Of a stretch of DNA of 64,000 bases, positions 13,075 through 23,700 are shown in pieces. The stretch comes from Oryzias latipes. Its lineage: Eukaryota > Chordata > Actinopteri > Beloniformes > Adrianichthyidae. The translations under genes were made by a program, and so were the position numbers. The stretch lies in the NCBI RefSeq assembly GCF_002234675.1, contig NC_019866.2, positions 9,949,261-10,013,260 on the forward strand. Reading direction: 5' to 3'. The number at the start of each line of letters is the position of its first letter. The first letter of the stretch is position 1. The notes below the pieces were generated by a model that was not told the DNA's origin, searched no databases, and was given only the letters and a program-made list of their open reading frames with translations.

Positions 13075-14289
13075 AGCACTTTTACTTTGAACGCTGTGCG
13101 CTAATGTCTACGGCTGCGAGGTTCACGCTGTCAATCATCTTTAGGTAAGAATCAATTCTGTGATCTTTTCTTTTGTCAGTCACATGTCTCTAAGGATGTT
13201 AATTTTAGGATGTTAAAGTGCTGCTTTGAAAAGATAATTTCTTTTTATCTTGCGCATGCGCAAAAAGAACCCGATGGAGACGAACCGTCTTCACATGATA
13301 GCCGTTCCCGTTTTCGGTGACAACATGAGAGAAAAAGCTCCGAGCCAGCCTGATTCTGTGATTTATACAGTAATTACAGTAATTATATGGCATCAGTGTT
13401 GCTAAAAGTCGACTTTAAGACTGAAATCAGTAAACAAGTTCTTATGGGAAATAATATTTAGGTGCATTGTATATTTTTGAACCATGCATATACACATATA
13501 CTGAAACTTAAAAATGAACTTTAAAGTTTATAAAATACTTAATTGAATTAACATGTGATATTTCTGCAGGTGAAGTTTCTCAAAGCGAAGTTCCAGAAAG
13601 GTTTGTGCTGCAGAAGAACAGATGGCAGCTCTACATGGGAATACAAGAAGACTAAAGTCATTCATATCATTGTGCAGTGTACAGGCAAGTCACCATGATT
13701 TATGTGAAATGTAATCAATAAATATTATTTAACCTTAATATCTAATTTTTTTTTTTTAATTTCAGGTCCTTTAAACAAACGTCTTTAACCTGCTGCATAA
13801 GCCTGATTAGTTGTAAATGATGCAGTGGGGAGTGAAAAACGAAGCACAATTCCTGGCTTTAGTGTCCGGCTGATGATCTGGAAATCACATCTGAGGAATC
13901 GCATCAAACATTTGTACAACTCCAAACAACTTAATGTTCCTTTAAGCAAAACTCCAGTTTAAAATGTTCATATTAGACTTGCTTCATTTAGGAGTTTTTC
14001 CATGTTTACCATTTTAGGTTTTAAAGCTTTATTAACAAAGATGATGTTTGATTTTCAAAGCTGTTGTTTAGAAATGTTTTTTTGTCAATGAAAAAACTGA
14101 ATGCTGACGTGAGGATTGTAATAATGGATATGAAAATAAACAAATTTGTTTCATAGCAATGCAGTATATTTATTGAAAACTTAACATGAATACGTTATTC
14201 AGTAACAGAAACAAAGAAACAGTTGTGGATTTTCCTTTATGGGCTTCTTCATGCAGTTAATCAAATGTTGCGCTTACATTCAGCATTTA

Positions 14290-15330
14290 CTCAGCGTACC
14301 TGTCAGTCACATTTATTAGAGGAAAAAATGCATCTGGGAAAAGTCTGTTTGTGCTTAACAACTATATCAAAAAGAGTCATGTCAGGGAAGTTTTGTCCAC
14401 ATTGCTGCTCAGCATCACATCCAGAGGAAGATGCACAGGTAAGGGACCCCAGTTCCTGCTCGTACATGCTTGCAGCTTCCTCTGCACTGGACTCCAGCTC
14501 CAGCTCTTGAAATTCCTGACAGAGATAAATTAATAAATTAAAAATCCCTGACAGAAAAACATCAGCTGCCGTTCATCTTTCATTCAGGAAAAAGTTGAGT
14601 TCATCAAAATGAGGAGAAAATGGGTTAAACCAGAAATTCATTAGGGAGGGGTCAAAACACCAAACTCAGAATAAAATACATTATTTCAGTCTTATAAAAA
14701 ATACATTCTAAAACAATTTGGTATTCCTCCTCTGCCTGAAAGACTAAAATGTTTTTTTTAAAGATTTATTTTACACTACAGACTTTGCCACCTTTAGTTA
14801 CACACCTGGACGTGTCTGATGATGTGCACATCCAGTCATTTACTGTCATGTTTCTGTGCACTGACACACTCTAGTCTAAAGTCACAGATCTTAATAGTGT
14901 GAATAAGAAGCATTCATAAATGTTATTCTGAGACACAAACTGCTGCAGTTTACCTGACAGCTTTGCTGATTTATGCTGCTGGTACACCTGTCTGAGAATC
15001 CTGCCCACGTGACCCCCCTCTCCAGCTGATGAGGTAACCTGTCATTAACGTATGACTGAAGGATCTTGGATCTGTCTGTAAACACCCACCTAGAAATCAC
15101 GTTTAACGCTACATTTATTAGATCAAACAAATGTGCCTCCACACCTTATCTGTGGATGGCGGGACTGCATTTCCTGATGTGCGCCGTCTTTAACGCCCGT
15201 TTCTTCGCAGCTGCTGCTTTAGACAGGATCCTCTCACGACATTTTGAAACATTTGTAAACCTGGTTGGTGTTGATATTTCTGCGTGCATTCTGTCATCAC
15301 ATCCGCTAAATATTCAAAGATTAACGTTTA
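14290..15330 (-). pseudogene. coding-like exons inside the 3.6-kb element, unidentified
   Basis: Read on the minus strand, three segments look coding. (a) About 15325-15140: MHAEISTPTRFTNVSKCRER, then ILSKAAAAKKRALKTAHIRK, ending at a TAA. (b) About 15090-14956, after an acceptor TTTCTAG: WVFTDRSKILQSYVNDRLPH, then QLERGVTWAGFSDRC, to a donor CAG|GTAAAC. (c) 14516-14290, after CTGTCAG: EFQELELESSAEEAASMYEQ, ending FSSNKCD then TGA. The splice signals suit a minus-strand spliced gene of the element, but (a) does not join (b) in an open frame as read, so it is either decayed or I have missed an exon. No domain was recognised. Confidence 0.35.
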
Positions 15331-15384
15331 TGTTAACGTTTTACCGTCCCTTTCTTTGTTTACCTGCAGAACGGACGTCATCCA

Positions 15385-15988
15385 CACAAACTACTTCCGG
15401 GTGACCGTTCTGCTTCAGACGAAATATTCAAAAAATAATTTAAACCTTCATTATCTGTTTGCTGCATTTTTGATTTAATATGTAAATGGGAAATACGGGA
15501 ATTATCATGGTACATTGTTGTTTGGACGATAAAATCCGTCGTCGCTTCATTTAAAATACTTTTCAGTTCAAATGATTGACAAACATCATCATCCAATCAG
15601 CGTTGTCCCATAGTACCTGCTTCTTCCGGTTTGGAAATGTTTTTCATTTTTTAATATTTCATTTTTTTTCTGAAATGTTTTTCATTTTTTAATATTTCGT
15701 TTTGTTTTTCTGAAATGTTTTCATTTTTTTTATTTCATTTTGTTTTCTGGAAATTAATTTTTTTTCTGAAATGTTTTCATTTTGTAATATTTCTTTTTTT
15801 TCTGGAAATTAATTTTGTTTTCTGAAATCTTTTTTTCTTTTTTTTCTTTTTTCTTTTTTATGTTTTGGTTTCTGAAATTTTGTTTTGTTTTCTAAAATGT
15901 AATACGCTTTTTAAATTGTTGCTGTGATCTTAAAAATGTTTTTGTATCGAGTGATTTGTTGAATGGTTTGCACTTCAGGGCCACCGTA
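15385..15988 (-). repeat. right terminal inverted repeat of the 3.6-kb element
   Basis: Reverse complement of the left arm, 604 bases. It is shorter mainly because it has fewer of the T-rich sub-terminal units at 15640-15890. The outermost bases mirror the left end exactly. Confidence 0.85.
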
Positions 15989-17289
15989 AGATTTTAATGC
16001 AAAACACAATTTGTTTCTCATAATGTTTAAACTTAACCGTTTAAATTGTTTGTCATCTTCGCAACAGGAACAACTTTAGCTTTAAAATAATTACCATTTC
16101 ATGACACAATCTCGTCATTCTGTTTTTACTTTTTTTTTCTCAAAAGCAAAAAAGGAAGTATCTTTATTTGGGCTCATTTAAATTGGATTGGGATTTAAAT
16201 AGAACATTCTAAAGAAAGTGCTACCTAAGTTTGGGATATCTTTTAGACTGGCATCTGTACGTGTGAAAACAATAAGTAAAAGCACGGATGCAGAAGCTTC
16301 AATCCTGCTTCATTAATGCAGTTTTTCTTTGAATAGTTCCACTTTTTACTTGTATGTCCCTTTTGAGTGAATCTGGGAGTAAAAGGCAAAGCAGCTGGAG
16401 ACTTTAAGAGAATCTGATTCAATTTATAAAAAAATAAAACAAACTCACACTTATTCATGTGGTGAATGTTAAGTGTTGCTTACTCAAAATACTCAGCCTC
16501 TGAACATTTTCCAAGGTACTCTTGGCATAATTTTTGCATTAAAGCATCCCGACAATTAAAAAGAAGCTGTGAAATATCAAACCAGTCAAAACAAGTTGAC
16601 ATTTATACATTATTTTTCTTTTCAACCACCAAAACACATTTCAATCATTTCCAATGGTTCACATAGATGTGTCCAATATCAGTGATTTGTTTCATATTTT
16701 AAATCATAATCCCTGTTTTTCTGAAATAATATCGTTTCCACTGGAGGCTGACTCCATTCTGATGCCAGCATGCTGTCACTTCTTTTCCTTTTCTTTCAAG
16801 AACAAAACCTCCTCCCCACAGAAGCTGAACAGGCAGCATTTCTCTGTGATCAGCAGTGGAATGAGTCATGCTGAATGAAGTTATGGGGCCACTTGTGATT
16901 ATTGTTGAGCTCCATCAAAGCATCTTCAATCATTGTTGTGCAGTTGCTTCCAGGTCTAGAAGCAGAGGCCAGCAGTGGCCACAGAGGATGATTAACATGC
17001 TCATTACCGCCCCCCTCAGTGTGTCTCATTGTCCACAAGAGGTCAGACATTTACAGCAGAAGTCATAAATAGTGCAGTAAAAGCTCACACCTTTTGCCAG
17101 CAGCCAAAATATCAAGATAACTGAACTAATAAGTATTTTTAAGTGTTTTTTTATTATTATTACATTGCAACGTTTGTGGGTAAAAACTAAATAAATGAAG
17201 CTAAATTTTAAATATTTTTCCTAATTAAAGTGTTTATTGTTGGGTTTATTTTTTACTGTTATTTTCACATTTTGTTTCCTCTTTCGCAG
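15989..17289. other. intergenic stretch upstream of ttyh2, no gene recognised
   Basis: AT-rich DNA with only short open frames and no recognised repeat or RNA gene. Part may belong to the ttyh2 upstream regulatory region; nothing specific was seen. Confidence 0.5.
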
Positions 17290-17651
17290 GGGTTGTCACG
17301 TGTTCGTTTCCATGGGTTTGAGGACGGGCCCTGCAGCCTTGCTCATGAGCAAAGTTGTTGTCCCGCCTCTTGCCTCCTCAGATCGATGTCCGGATCCAGA
17401 GTGCGCCGTGAGCGCGTCCGTCCCGTCCGGTTCTGCGGATGATCATGCTGCGCCAGTGCGCCTGCAGAGCATGGACACCGGAGCGCAGGCGCTTTGAAAC
17501 TCTCTGAGAAACTCAACAAAAACTCTTCTAATTTTGTTTTTTGTGGTCACTTCTCCGTTTTTTTTTTGCCATTTTTCCCTTCAAACCAGGGGATATTTGA
17601 GTGTCTCAAACTTCTTTTTAACGCTTTGTTGGATTTACTCCTACAGCAGTA
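17290..17651 (+). promoter_or_regulatory. probable ttyh2 promoter and 5' UTR region
   Basis: This stretch is richer in GC and CpG than the flanking DNA (dense CG around 17390-17490) and lies just before the first coding exon. No clear TATA box was seen. The transcription start cannot be placed, and an upstream non-coding exon is possible. Confidence 0.4.
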
Positions 17652-17780
17652 ATGGCCACTGCCAGGCTTGATTATGTGGCTCCGTGGTGGACCTACTGGC
17701 TGCACAATTTCCCACACTTCAACTTCTCCCTTCTGTCGGTCGACAGCACTTTCAAACCGGAGGATGGCAGCTACCAGCAG
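17652..17780 (+). CDS. ttyh2: ttyh2 coding exon 1
   Basis: Codes residues 1-43, from MATARLDYVAPWW to SYQQ. The donor is CAG|GTTGGT, phase 0. Most of the extracellular N-terminus is here. The 5' UTR runs upstream, but its start cannot be fixed from sequence. Confidence 0.93.
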
Positions 17781-20700
17781 GTTGGTAACGACAGCAGGCA
17801 GCAGGTCTCCTGGCTGAAAGGTGCCTTCATTAGTTTTTCCAGAGACGCACAAGAGAACGTCACTGAACAGACAGCGCGTTTCAATCCACTTAGTGAAGTT
17901 AAAGGACGAGTGATTTGAAAGAAATTGATCATTTTCTGAAATCTTTTTTAATGCATCTTTTCTCTTTAAAACTTAAACCCTTTAAAGCATTTGGTTCTAA
18001 TAACAGGAAGTAAAAACTCACATGATATTTAACACGTGACTTGTAGTAATCCCACCATGAAGTATTCAGTTAATTGAAAACGTAGTCGTTTGTGCTTGAG
18101 TTTGAAATATTAGTTACTCTTTAAGATATGACTGTAGTGATTGGTGGTCGGATCGATTTGCTTTTATTTTTAAAAGATACTCCAAACCAGTAGCAGTTTT
18201 TGATTGATATTTTGAATATCTTAAATGCAATTTTAGAAAACATTACCCCTTTTTTTTTGACAGAATTCAATTAAAATTTCCCTCCCAGTAATATTTTTTA
18301 GATCCCTCTACGCATCAAGACAAAATTAAATGGTCATCCCTTTCAAAATAAAACAACCCTTAAGTGTTTTTTTTTTTGCAAATAGTTCTGGTAGTGTTTT
18401 CCATTTCTGAGCCTCCCTTTATGCAATGTTTTTAATACAGAAACACAACTAGAAAGTTCATCATTTCCCCAGACTTCATTTCCACCGCCATGTCGTTGTC
18501 ATCATTTGGAGATGGCAGATGACTGCAGGTAACAGAACAGTTAAACAGGAGGGATGATGGAAGTCAAGGCTGGGAGCTCAAGCATAGTGGTAGCTATAGT
18601 TTTCCATCTGCCATCTTAGCCCTGACATATGTATTCAATGTCTTTTATTTCCCACTTACTTAAAAATGAATCAAAATAATATCTCAAAACTGTTTTATAA
18701 GTGCATGACGTCACCCAGTTTGCACAAATGTGAGGAAGGTTCATGTCACACTGAGCCTCACATTCCGTCTCTTATGTTCAACATACATGAGCAACACCCC
18801 GCAATGCACTTCAAATTCTTTTTGCATATTTACTGCCTACATATAACCAAGGACAGTAACATAAACTCCCCAAAACATATCAACAAGACTTAAGAGGTTT
18901 TGTATGGAGGAACATGGCTCTTTTGACTCCTGTTTCTTTCATTAATTTATACATAGTCTTAAGATCCTTTTATTTTAAGCTCCTCAATGTGGTCCTTTCT
19001 TCTTTTACCAAGGTCCATCATTTAATTTCAGCACTGGCGCAGGAGCTTACTCACAAAAACCGGTAGATTGTAGGACTGACGTCTCAGACCTGAAAATAAC
19101 TCGCTCTTTATTTGACTTGGTGATCCTTTAAGGAGAAGCAATGATTGCAGATGTAATCCTTAATGTGTGCCTTTTACTCTCAAATGGAATTTATCAGGGA
19201 CACCTAAGCCAGTTTTTTTAGGACTATAAAAGATCTATACATCCATCTCTTTCCTTGTGCCAGTACTGTCAATAAAACCAGAGGTCTTTTGATGTCTAAT
19301 TGCTGAAGGATTGATTGAAGGTCATTGTTCCAGTGGATTCCCTTGGACCAGACTACAACTTCAGACTCCACGTAAACAGCAAATCATGGGATTAGGACTT
19401 TGATCATCATTGTACTTTTAGGTGGAGGGTGTTTGTGTGTTAACAGGTCACGGATGTGTTTGGTATTTAAAATTCGGTTTGGTTAATGTTCACGGCTTTG
19501 GTTCAAAACTGGACGTGACTTTGAAGGAGGATCTCAAGCAACGTAGCTCAAACAGAATATTAGATCACAGATGAGGTTTTGAAATGGTTTTGCTGATCAG
19601 TGAGAAATATGGAGTTTATGCAGCCGATGGACTCTAAAAGTCTTAAATCAGATGATCTGCACATAAAGTTTAAGTGTTACTCCAATGAAGTTTATATCAA
19701 TAAGTAGTGTCAGATTATGTTGTTTCAAGATGAGTTCCAATGTTTGACAGAGGTTTGATGACTGATTGATTGTTTAATGGATTTAGTGTCACAAATGTGA
19801 GCTGGTGTGTGTTTATTGTCCAAAAACTTGTTTTGGACTTTTTTCCCCATTGGCTTCAGAAGTTTTACAAACTTGAGAATTACAAGACTCAATAAAAGGC
19901 ACTAAGTCACATGAGTCTCTTAAAGCCTTAACAGATTTTTTTTTTAAATTGTAGCCCTTAAACCACAAACAAGCAGATTTCCTTCTGTTTGTTTCAGTTC
20001 TAGGCAACAGTTAGCAGCTATGATGTTGATGTTTAGGACATGACTTGTTTAATAGAACACAAGCATCCCTGAATGCTTGTGTTGTTTAAAATGAGATGCA
20101 TGGTGATGTCTGCATGCCTGGAAGCCCACATCCTCTCCACTAAATTTTTCTGACAAACCCTCAACTTGCTTCTCAGGATAAGAAAACATCTTGATTAGAA
20201 CGTCATCATGTTTTTCTCTTTTTATTTCCTCTATCCATTCTTTTTACCCAGTCTTTGGTACTTCTCGCATGCCTTGGAGCGGTTGGTCTTGGCTTGAGTT
20301 TGCTGTTTCTGGGAGGGTTTCTGGTGTGCTTGTGCTGCTGCCGCAGGAATCTGGATGAAGATGCCAAAAGGCCCAACACCTGCTGCATCACATGGGTTGC
20401 TATCATTACAGGCCTCATAACATGGTAAGTTAAGGCTGCAAGTTATTTTGATGTCATTTTGTTTTCAGAAATTAACAGTGTTTTTTTCAGTGACTATGAC
20501 ACAGGGTATCATCTTTTGATGTATTTTAAAGCGTTCCCAGCCGTCTTTTAATTATGATGATGTCATTTTTAGCCAAAATAATTTTTTTTTAAAACGGTCA
20601 TATTCTAGGTCATAATTTCTGCCGAGCGGCAGTAGTCTCTTAGAAATCCGCCTCTGAGTTGGGACCATTGATGTGGTGTAAGCCTGCCCCTACTTCCCGC

Positions 20701-23700
20701 CATCCATTAATTTACAATCTCTTCTGCTAGCGTACAGCCCCTCCCACCACCGACCTAACATTAGCAGTGCAACAAATATTGGAGCTATCCAGCCGTACAG
20801 TTTTGAGCCAGCTGCCAGCTTGGACAAGGAAGACGAAGGCGTACGTGGATCTGGTCATCTACAAGGGGATGCATCAGAATGGAGCGAAGCAGAGAGCTTG
20901 TGGCTTGCTGTATTAGTTTTTACATCACACCTTGAGGCTTTTTCCAACTATTCTTGTTTCCGCTCCTGATTCACAGTGATTTGAATACAGAAATACTCAA
21001 AAATGCAAATGTCTAAGCTTAATTTTCTTTATAAATGTCCTCCATCATGGGAAAAATGCCCCAGGAACATGTTAAAAACACCAAAAACATCATTTTCCTT
21101 GTAGTGGGTCTTTATATGTTAAGATTAGAAAAAATGGACTTGGATTTCTTAAGACAACCAGACTTTGCAGGTTAATCTAGAAGACGTTTTGCTGATCATC
21201 ACAGTTGCTTTGTTGAGAGGTTTCTCAAATTTGAGTCAGATGGCTTCTAACCATCTTTCCTCTGCCCCTTACATGCAGGTTCTTCTGTGCTGTGCCACCC
21301 TTTTAGAGGAGGTGTTTTTCAGTTTTCCCAATATACAATGTTCCTGACTGCTCTGGATGGCATAGACCACACTTCTCCCTGTTTGCTTTGTCTTTGGTTT
21401 GGATCAGATTTTGTCTCAGTACCTTGTTGGGTTTCAAATGATCAGGGATGTTGTGTTTGTTGAAGATTCCTCTGACTTTCTTTGTTGTAAATGGACACAT
21501 AAGGGAGGAGAATGTTATTTTTCTTGGCTCAGTCCTGCAACTTCTCTTCATTGGACACTCCTGCTACACACCAATAATAAACCACTGGTGAGCGCCTCCA
21601 CCAAGTCCCCCAGCATTTAACAGGACATTAGCCAACCATTCTAATAAATATTAGGTCTCTAACATTTGCCCTTGCTCAAATAATATCTAGCTATTTAACA
21701 TGTTTTGCCACATCTTTAAAGTAATCAGCGTTTAAATTACTTGGATTCCCCCTCAGTTGCAAAAGTCCACAAGTCAATTGAACATAATCTGAATCTGGAC
21801 TTGAACGACTTTCAGACTTAATAAATTCCATGTTTTTGTGTTTTTAACATTAAGCTAAAAAAAATGTCTGAGTATTTTTTTTTCAAATCTTTGTGAATCA
21901 GGAGCAGATGAAAAAAATTCAAATTGAAATAGATTGTATTTGTGACGTAAAACTACAAAGGGCGGGTCGCAAGCTCCCGGCTCCACTCCATTCTAACGCA
22001 TCCTCTTGCAGACAAAGAGATCCATGTACGTCTTTTTTTTTTCTTGTCTGAGCTGGCATCTGAATCAAATCTGTAGGACTGGATGACTCCAATATTGCTC
22101 GCCATTTTTGAAGCCCCTGTCATGTTAGGTCAGCCTTTTGAGGGGCTGTAAGCTATCGGGTGAACACATTAATGGAGACCTCAGTTACGGGTGACGGGAA
22201 GGGCAAATTTCTAGTGATCAACTGCTGCTCTGTGGTGTTTAATTCATAACTAAAACACCACTGGGAAAACCTTTAGAATAGATCAAAAGATGATTGCAGT
22301 GGTACTTTAAGTTCAACACGGCAGACAAAGATGAATCCACTAAAAATGTAAAAGAAATGAGGATGGGAAGAAACTTAGTTTAGAAATGCAAAAGCAGACC
22401 AGTTAATAAACAATTTCAAAGTATTTTTAAAACTGCTAGGATTTTTCTCTGCACCTATTAATAATACTAAAACAACTTGCGTGCTAGTTTTTGATACTAA
22501 AGCCTCAAACCTGCTCTAACTGTGATGGCACGGCGCTGCACTCGACATGTCCTCACAGATTGACACTGATATTTGTGTTGTCACTGTGTCAAAACCACAC
22601 AACACCTGCTCCAGCCAGTTATGTGTCACAGCATTTGTTAGCGTGTCAAGGCATTTGTCAGATTTCTTACGTGCTGTGTTTGCAAGTTTCTCAGGAAGTT
22701 ACTCTGACACATTCAGATTACATTTGATGGTGCCAGTCTACATCTCAGCAAGTTTGGTAATGACTTGAGAGGAGAAAGTGTAAACATACTTGTGCGTCAA
22801 TGAAAACTCTGGAGCACTTTATTATCAGACGGTGTTGAAAAGATTTTGACCTAAAATAAATGTCAAAAATTGTTAAATTTTCTCAATCCTTATCATTATT
22901 TTAGCTCAGAGCCGTCTGAAACTATCCTGTCCCAAACACTATATAAAAGAGGTTTTATTTTCTGTATTAGATTAGATGTTAAAAGGTAAGAAAATATCCC
23001 TTTTTTAATAATAAAAGTGTCTCAAGTGGAGCTGTCATGTTTGTAATAGTACACAAAATTATTAAACCAAGTGATCTCCAGAGGATTTTAGTGTGCCATT
23101 CCCCGAACATTTGCTCTGCTTAGTTAATTTAAATATCCTTCTTAACCAGAATGTTCCCGTCTTCCAAATCCTCTAATTTCATTTTTTATTTACGGCCTGT
23201 TTATGAACCGAGCGTAAAAACTTGTGAGAGGCATTCTGAAGGCTCCCAGAGAAACTTAGTAAAATATGACTGTACTTTTGTTTATGATTTAATACAAAAA
23301 ATTGTCCTGAAATGTAATAGAACAAATTAATCCCTAAAAAGCCTTGATTGAATTTATGCGCTGATCCACTTAACTTGTGCCAGTGTTGCTCTTTAACTTT
23401 GTTAGCTCCCTTTATCCATCCAAACCACAGCTGCAGCACAAGAGGCTTGGTGTAATGTTAAGTGACTGGGCATGACGGTGTAACATATTAAAGTCTTGAC
23501 CTTAATATGTAAAGTGCTTGTGATGATTTACCTTAACTTTTGCCTCTATGCAAAAAGAAAAAAAAGTGCTTATAAATAGCTGAAAATGCTTTTTACCTAT
23601 AGATCTCATCACTCAGTGGACTAAGAAAGAATATTTTCAGAGAAATAACTAATTTGTTAACACTGTTCTCATTACTGAAACATTTTGGTTTGATCTGGAG

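Larger units (their letters stand above)
12393..15988. mobile_element. 3.6-kb DNA element with long terminal inverted repeats, family unknown
   Basis: The left end TACGGTGGCCCTGAAGTGCA reappears inverted as the right end TGCACTTCAGGGCCACCGTA. The inverted similarity continues through about 12393-13074 on the left and 15385-15988 on the right, clearly above 85% by eye outside the A/T-rich repeats. A direct 6-base AGATTT flanks the element at 12387-12392 and 15989-15994, a target duplication. The arms contain tandem AAACATTTCAGAAAA / TGAAATATTAAAAAATGA units. Between the arms (2.3 kb) there is coding-like sequence on the minus strand but no transposase I recognise. A 6-bp duplication is unlike hAT (8), Tc1 (2), Harbinger (3) or piggyBac (TTAA). 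Polinton/Maverick and Dada elements are known for about 6, but neither is proven. Confidence 0.8.

Noticed and set aside
17230..17497. Open frames just upstream of ttyh2 (70 and 86 codons)
   Set aside because: They overlap the CpG-rich promoter, and neither joins the conserved ttyh2 start in frame with a splice donor.
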